Origin: Pseudomonas mohnii
GTDB taxonomy: Bacteria > Pseudomonadota > Gammaproteobacteria > Pseudomonadales > Pseudomonadaceae
Direction: 5' to 3'
NCBI RefSeq assembly: GCF_900105115.1
Contig: NZ_FNRV01000001.1
Location: forward strand, 6,079,501 to 6,143,500
DNA: 64,000 nt
Within the stretch, counting starts at the first letter, position 1. Every line of letters begins with the position of its first letter. The notes under the pieces are model-generated. The model saw nothing but the letters and a program-made list of their open reading frames with translations. It was not told where the DNA came from and ran no database searches. This document shows, one piece after another, positions 61,109 through 64,000 of this stretch. The position numbers were made by a program, and so were the translations under genes.

Positions 61109-62245
61109 TCAGGCCGCGCGCTCTGCTTCTGCCAACAACTCGTAGTGATGCATGCTGGTGCCGAGCGCTGCGTTGATCAGGGTCATGCGTTTGAAGTAGT
61201 GACCGATGACGTACTCTTCGGTCACCCCAATGCCTCCATGCAACTGAATGGCCTGGCCGCAAACGAACTGACCGCTTTTACCGATGTGCGCCTTGACAGC
61301 CGACAGTGCCCGGTCGCGCTGTGCTGCATCGAGATCGAGGCTGGCCAATGCCAGGTGCAGCATGCTGCGCGAGAGTTCCAGTTCGATGAGCATTTCGCTC
61401 ATGCGGTGCTGCAGGCTCTGGAAGTTCGAGAGCGTCTGGCCGAACTGTTTGCGAATTTTCAGATAGTCACGGGTGATCCACAGCGACTGTTCCATCACAC
61501 CCACCGCTTCGGCGAACAGCCCTACCATGGCGTGCGCGTTGGCGTGGCTCAGCGCTGCGTAGCCGTCGCCGACCTTGCCCAGAACCTGGGCCTGGGTGAC
61601 CTCAACGTTAGTGAGCACCAGGTGGCTGGCCCAACGGTTATCGATCAGGCGAACATTATGTTTGGCGATGCCAGGCGTATTTGCGTCGAGCAAAAACAGT
61701 GTGATGCCGTCGCGATCCCCTGTCGCACCAGAGGTACGTACCGAAACGATGAACAGCTCGGCGATATTGCCACCGATCACCGCTATTTTTTCCCCGTTCA
61801 ACCGCCAGCGACCTTGCCCGGTCTCGAAGGCGCGGGTCTTGACATAGGCTAACTCTCCGCGTGCCGGTGCTTCTTCGTGGGCCAGCACAGGCAGTGCCAT
61901 ACCTTCACCCATGGCCTGCAGTACCGCGCGAGCTTTTGTGTCATTGCTGGCCAGTAGGGTTTGCGCCGCGTGGATGGCCACTGCCCAGTAGGGTTCCACG
62001 CACAGCACGCGGCCGAACTCCTCCATCACCAAGGCACTTTCGATTGCCGTACAGTTCATTCCACCCAGATCTTCCGGCAGGCCCAGGGCCAGGAGCCCGA
62101 GTTCGGCCATCTGAAGCCAATGACCGCCATCGAAGGCGCCATTATCGACGGTTGCACCGCGCTGTTCGAAGGAGCAATTGTCCTCCATGAACCGGCGAAC
62201 GCTGTCTTTGAGCATGTTTTGCTCTTCATTCAGTTGAAAATCCAT
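61109..62245 (-). CDS. Acyl-CoA dehydrogenase, small-subunit type (partner of 62248)
   Basis: This is a 378-residue ACAD with divergent FAD-loop (PVLAHEEAPARGELAY) and C-terminal AIQLHGGIGVTEEYVIGHYFKRM, resembling the FadE28-like subunit. It starts 2 bases after the stop of the larger ACAD encoded at 62248-63447. The tight linkage suggests an alpha2-beta2 enzyme. It is very close in arrangement and motifs to the 40819/41976 pair, indicating a duplicated gene pair for a second beta-oxidation round. Confidence 0.92.
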   Translation of the reverse strand: MDFQLNEEQNMLKDSVRRFMEDNCSFEQRGATVDNGAFDGGHWLQMAELGLLALGLPEDLGGMNCTAIESALVMEEFGRVLCVEPYWAVAIHAAQTLLASNDTKARAVLQAMGEGMALPVLAHEEAPARGELAYVKTRAFETGQGRWRLNGEKIAVIGGNIAELFIVSVRTSGATGDRDGITLFLLDANTPGIAKHNVRLIDNRWASHLVLTNVEVTQAQVLGKVGDGYAALSHANAHAMVGLFAEAVGVMEQSLWITRDYLKIRKQFGQTLSNFQSLQHRMSEMLIELELSRSMLHLALASLDLDAAQRDRALSAVKAHIGKSGQFVCGQAIQLHGGIGVTEEYVIGHYFKRMTLINAALGTSMHHYELLAEAERAA

Positions 62246-62247
62246 GC

Positions 62248-63447
62248 TCAGAGCTCCAGGAACGAACGGGCGATAATCGTGCGTTGAACTTCATTTGCCC
62301 CACCGTAAATAGTGGTGGCGCGACGGTAGAAATAATCCGCCATGATGCCGGGCGCCGTGTTTGGGCCCGGTGGCCAGGTTCGTTGGCGCTGGGCGTCGCC
62401 CAATGGGTCGGGGTAGACATAGCTGGCGTGGCTGCCGAGGGCTTCGACTTGCAGCTCGCCGATTTTTTGCAGGAGTTCCGAACCGCGGATTTTCAGCAGT
62501 GAGCCCACCGGCAAACGAACTTGGCCTCCTGCTTTTTCGTGCAGGGCGCGCAGGCTCAACCAGCGCAGTGCCAGCAAGTCAGTATTGAGTTGTGCCAGGC
62601 GACTGGCAAAGCCAGGCCGGTCGATCAATCGCCGACCATCGTGCTGCGGTGTATTGAGCAAAGTCCGTAGGCGGGCCAGGTGGGCATTGTTGCGTGGCCA
62701 TTCGGCACTGAACGCGCGCTCGTTTTCCAGCAGGAACTTGGCATAGGTCCACCCCATGCCTTCCTCACCGACCAGATTGCTGACCGGAACCCGCACGTCA
62801 TCGAAGAAGACTTCGTTGAGGCTGTGACTTTCACCGATGTCATAGATCGGGCGAATGGTCACGCCCGGGGCCTGGCGGTCGACAAGAATCATCGAAATAC
62901 CGCGCTGACGAGCCTGCGGATCGGTCTTGGCGAGGATGAAAATCATGTCCGCGGTTTCAACGAACGAGGTCCAGATTTTCTGCCCGTTGATGACATATTC
63001 ATCGCCGTCGCGTTCGGCACGCGTCGTCAAAGAGCCCAAGTCCGATCCGGCATTGGGTTCAGAAAATCCCTGGCCCCAAAAGACATCCCCGCTGAGGATG
63101 CGTGGGCCGTACTGTGCCTTCATGGTCTCGTTGGCGAAGGTCATGATCACCGGGCCGATCATCTTGAATCCAGCGGTATCGACCGCCGGCGCACCGGCCA
63201 GGATACTTTCCTCTTCGAAAATGAACTGACGCACGGGCGACCAACCGGTACCGCCCCAGGATGTTGGCCAATTGGCGCCGGACCAGCCCTGGGCGTGAAG
63301 GATCTTGGTCCACTGGCGGGTGTCTTCACGCAAGGGGTGGTAACCCCGGCGATTGCGTTCAGCCAGATCCTGGGGCAGCTTGGCCTTGAGGAAGGCACGG
63401 ACTTCCTGACGGAAGCGCTCGTCTTCCTGATCGAGAGTGAAATGCAT
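62248..63447 (-). CDS. Acyl-CoA dehydrogenase, large-subunit type (partner of 61109)
   Basis: This is a 399-residue ACAD with WGQGFSEPNAGSDLGSLTT, VINGQKIWTSFVET, and C-terminal TIYGGANEVQRTIIARSFLEL. ATG 63447 (MHFTLDQED) follows AAGGAT; an in-frame ATG 30 bases earlier is less supported. It is the probable FAD-binding catalytic subunit of a heteromeric dehydrogenase with the downstream gene. It lies 45 bases after the stop of another ACAD gene. Confidence 0.92.
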   Translation of the reverse strand: MHFTLDQEDERFRQEVRAFLKAKLPQDLAERNRRGYHPLREDTRQWTKILHAQGWSGANWPTSWGGTGWSPVRQFIFEEESILAGAPAVDTAGFKMIGPVIMTFANETMKAQYGPRILSGDVFWGQGFSEPNAGSDLGSLTTRAERDGDEYVINGQKIWTSFVETADMIFILAKTDPQARQRGISMILVDRQAPGVTIRPIYDIGESHSLNEVFFDDVRVPVSNLVGEEGMGWTYAKFLLENERAFSAEWPRNNAHLARLRTLLNTPQHDGRRLIDRPGFASRLAQLNTDLLALRWLSLRALHEKAGGQVRLPVGSLLKIRGSELLQKIGELQVEALGSHASYVYPDPLGDAQRQRTWPPGPNTAPGIMADYFYRRATTIYGGANEVQRTIIARSFLEL

Positions 63448-63492
63448 GAGCGAGATCCTTCGGTGGCGGGCGACCAAGGCCGCCCGGGGCGT

Positions 63493-64000
63493 TTATTTGT
63501 TGGCGTTAAAAGGCTGGCCCTTGTCTGGCCGTGAATCCTGCGGCAGGCCAAGCACACGCTCGGCCAAGGTGTTGAGCAGTAACTCGTCGGTACCGCCGGC
63601 AATACGCAAACTGGGGTCGAGCCAGGCACTGGTGAAGTCGGTCTTCGCCTGAGAGTCTTCATTCAGGACCAGGCTGTTCGGTCCCTGGATGTTCATCGCC
63701 ATCCGACTCAAGGATTGACGGGTGCGCCCCAACAGCAATTTGCGCATGGCGCCCTCAGGACCCGGAGCCTCGCCCTTGGCAAATGCCTCCAGGGCTTGGC
63801 GATGGATGGCGCGCAGGCCTTGGCGCTGGACGAATACATCGGCGATGCTGGCGCGGATCTCAGCGTCATCAAGCGCGCGCTTGCCATTGATTTTCGACTG
63901 CTCGGCCAATGCGATGAATTTCTCCAGGCTGGGGGCGTAGCCGGATTCGTCGGTGACCGAGTAGCGTTCGATCATCAGCGTTTCGACTGCGACCTTGAAA
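63493..64000 (-). CDS. Acyl-CoA dehydrogenase, N-terminus beyond window
   Basis: The last 168 residues of an ACAD are visible. The frame continues past the right edge (FKVAVETLMIERY). The C-terminal helical domain is complete, with AWLDPSLRIAGGTDELLLNT replacing the usual GGxxE motif. It is upstream of and in operon with the 62248/61109 pair, so three ACAD genes follow one another. Confidence 0.88.
   Translation of the reverse strand, partial: FKVAVETLMIERYSVTDESGYAPSLEKFIALAEQSKINGKRALDDAEIRASIADVFVQRQGLRAIHRQALEAFAKGEAPGPEGAMRKLLLGRTRQSLSRMAMNIQGPNSLVLNEDSQAKTDFTSAWLDPSLRIAGGTDELLLNTLAERVLGLPQDSRPDKGQPFNANK

Noticed and set aside
8412..64000. Assignment of steroid pathway gene names (kshA, ltp2, fadE28/29)
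   Set aside because: Similarity is at motif level only, and the diagnostic ring-degradation genes are not in the window, so no symbols were given.
1..64000. tRNA genes, rRNA genes, CRISPR arrays, riboswitches
   Set aside because: No cloverleaf-like sequences, regular spaced repeats or recognised riboswitch cores were seen by eye.

Overview
The window looks like a chromosomal segment of a Pseudomonas (fluorescens/putida-type). The coding sequence is GC-rich with compact operons, a Pseudomonas-style REP element (GCGAGCAGGCTCGC core) lies near 8241, and the protein families are typical of that genus. No rRNA, tRNA or CRISPR array is visible.

Layout. (1) 1-1596 is the 3' part of a methyl-accepting chemotaxis protein gene. 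(2) 1891-6615 is a visibly more A/T-rich block with a large membrane-anchored KAP-type P-loop NTPase, a zinc-ribbon/TIR-domain protein and a 43-residue basic protein. It looks like an acquired island and could be an antiphage or conflict module (inference). (3) 6666-8045 is a complete IS5-family insertion sequence with matching terminal inverted repeats. (4) From 8412 to beyond the right edge (over 55 kb) lies one catabolic supercluster built almost entirely from CoA-ester chemistry: 4 acyl-CoA ligases, 8 acyl-CoA dehydrogenase genes (two of them double-length fusions), 3 crotonases, a MaoC hydratase, 6 short-chain dehydrogenases, 3 thiolase-fold proteins, 3 thioesterases, 3 alpha/beta hydrolases, an epoxide hydrolase, a GldA-like alcohol dehydrogenase, a FadH-like dienoyl-CoA reductase, a KshA-like Rieske oxygenase, an amidohydrolase, an MFS transporter, a MarR regulator, and an envelope cassette (DUF1302, DUF1329, YCF48-like, RND/MMPL).

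How it fits together. The DUF1302/DUF1329/YCF48/RND and MFS proteins would handle a hydrophobic substrate at the envelope. The hydrolases and ligases would release and activate acids as CoA thioesters. Paired and fused acyl-CoA dehydrogenases, crotonases, MaoC, SDRs and thiolase/aldolase-like proteins would shorten or open the skeleton. The paired acyl-CoA dehydrogenases, SCP-x-like thiolase-fold proteins and KshA-like oxygenase recall steroid or polycyclic isoprenoid side-chain catabolism. However, no ketosteroid dehydrogenase, extradiol ring-cleavage dioxygenase or ring-cleavage hydrolase is visible here, so the substrate is unknown.

The most interesting new signal is a repeated palindrome, consensus AACTGAC-N5-GTCAGTT. 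Ten copies (four with perfect TGAC-N5-GTCA cores) lie in intergenic gaps ahead of most of the divergent operons from 9641 to 55739. This implies a single cluster-wide regulator, for which the MarR gene at 10726 is the only candidate inside the window.
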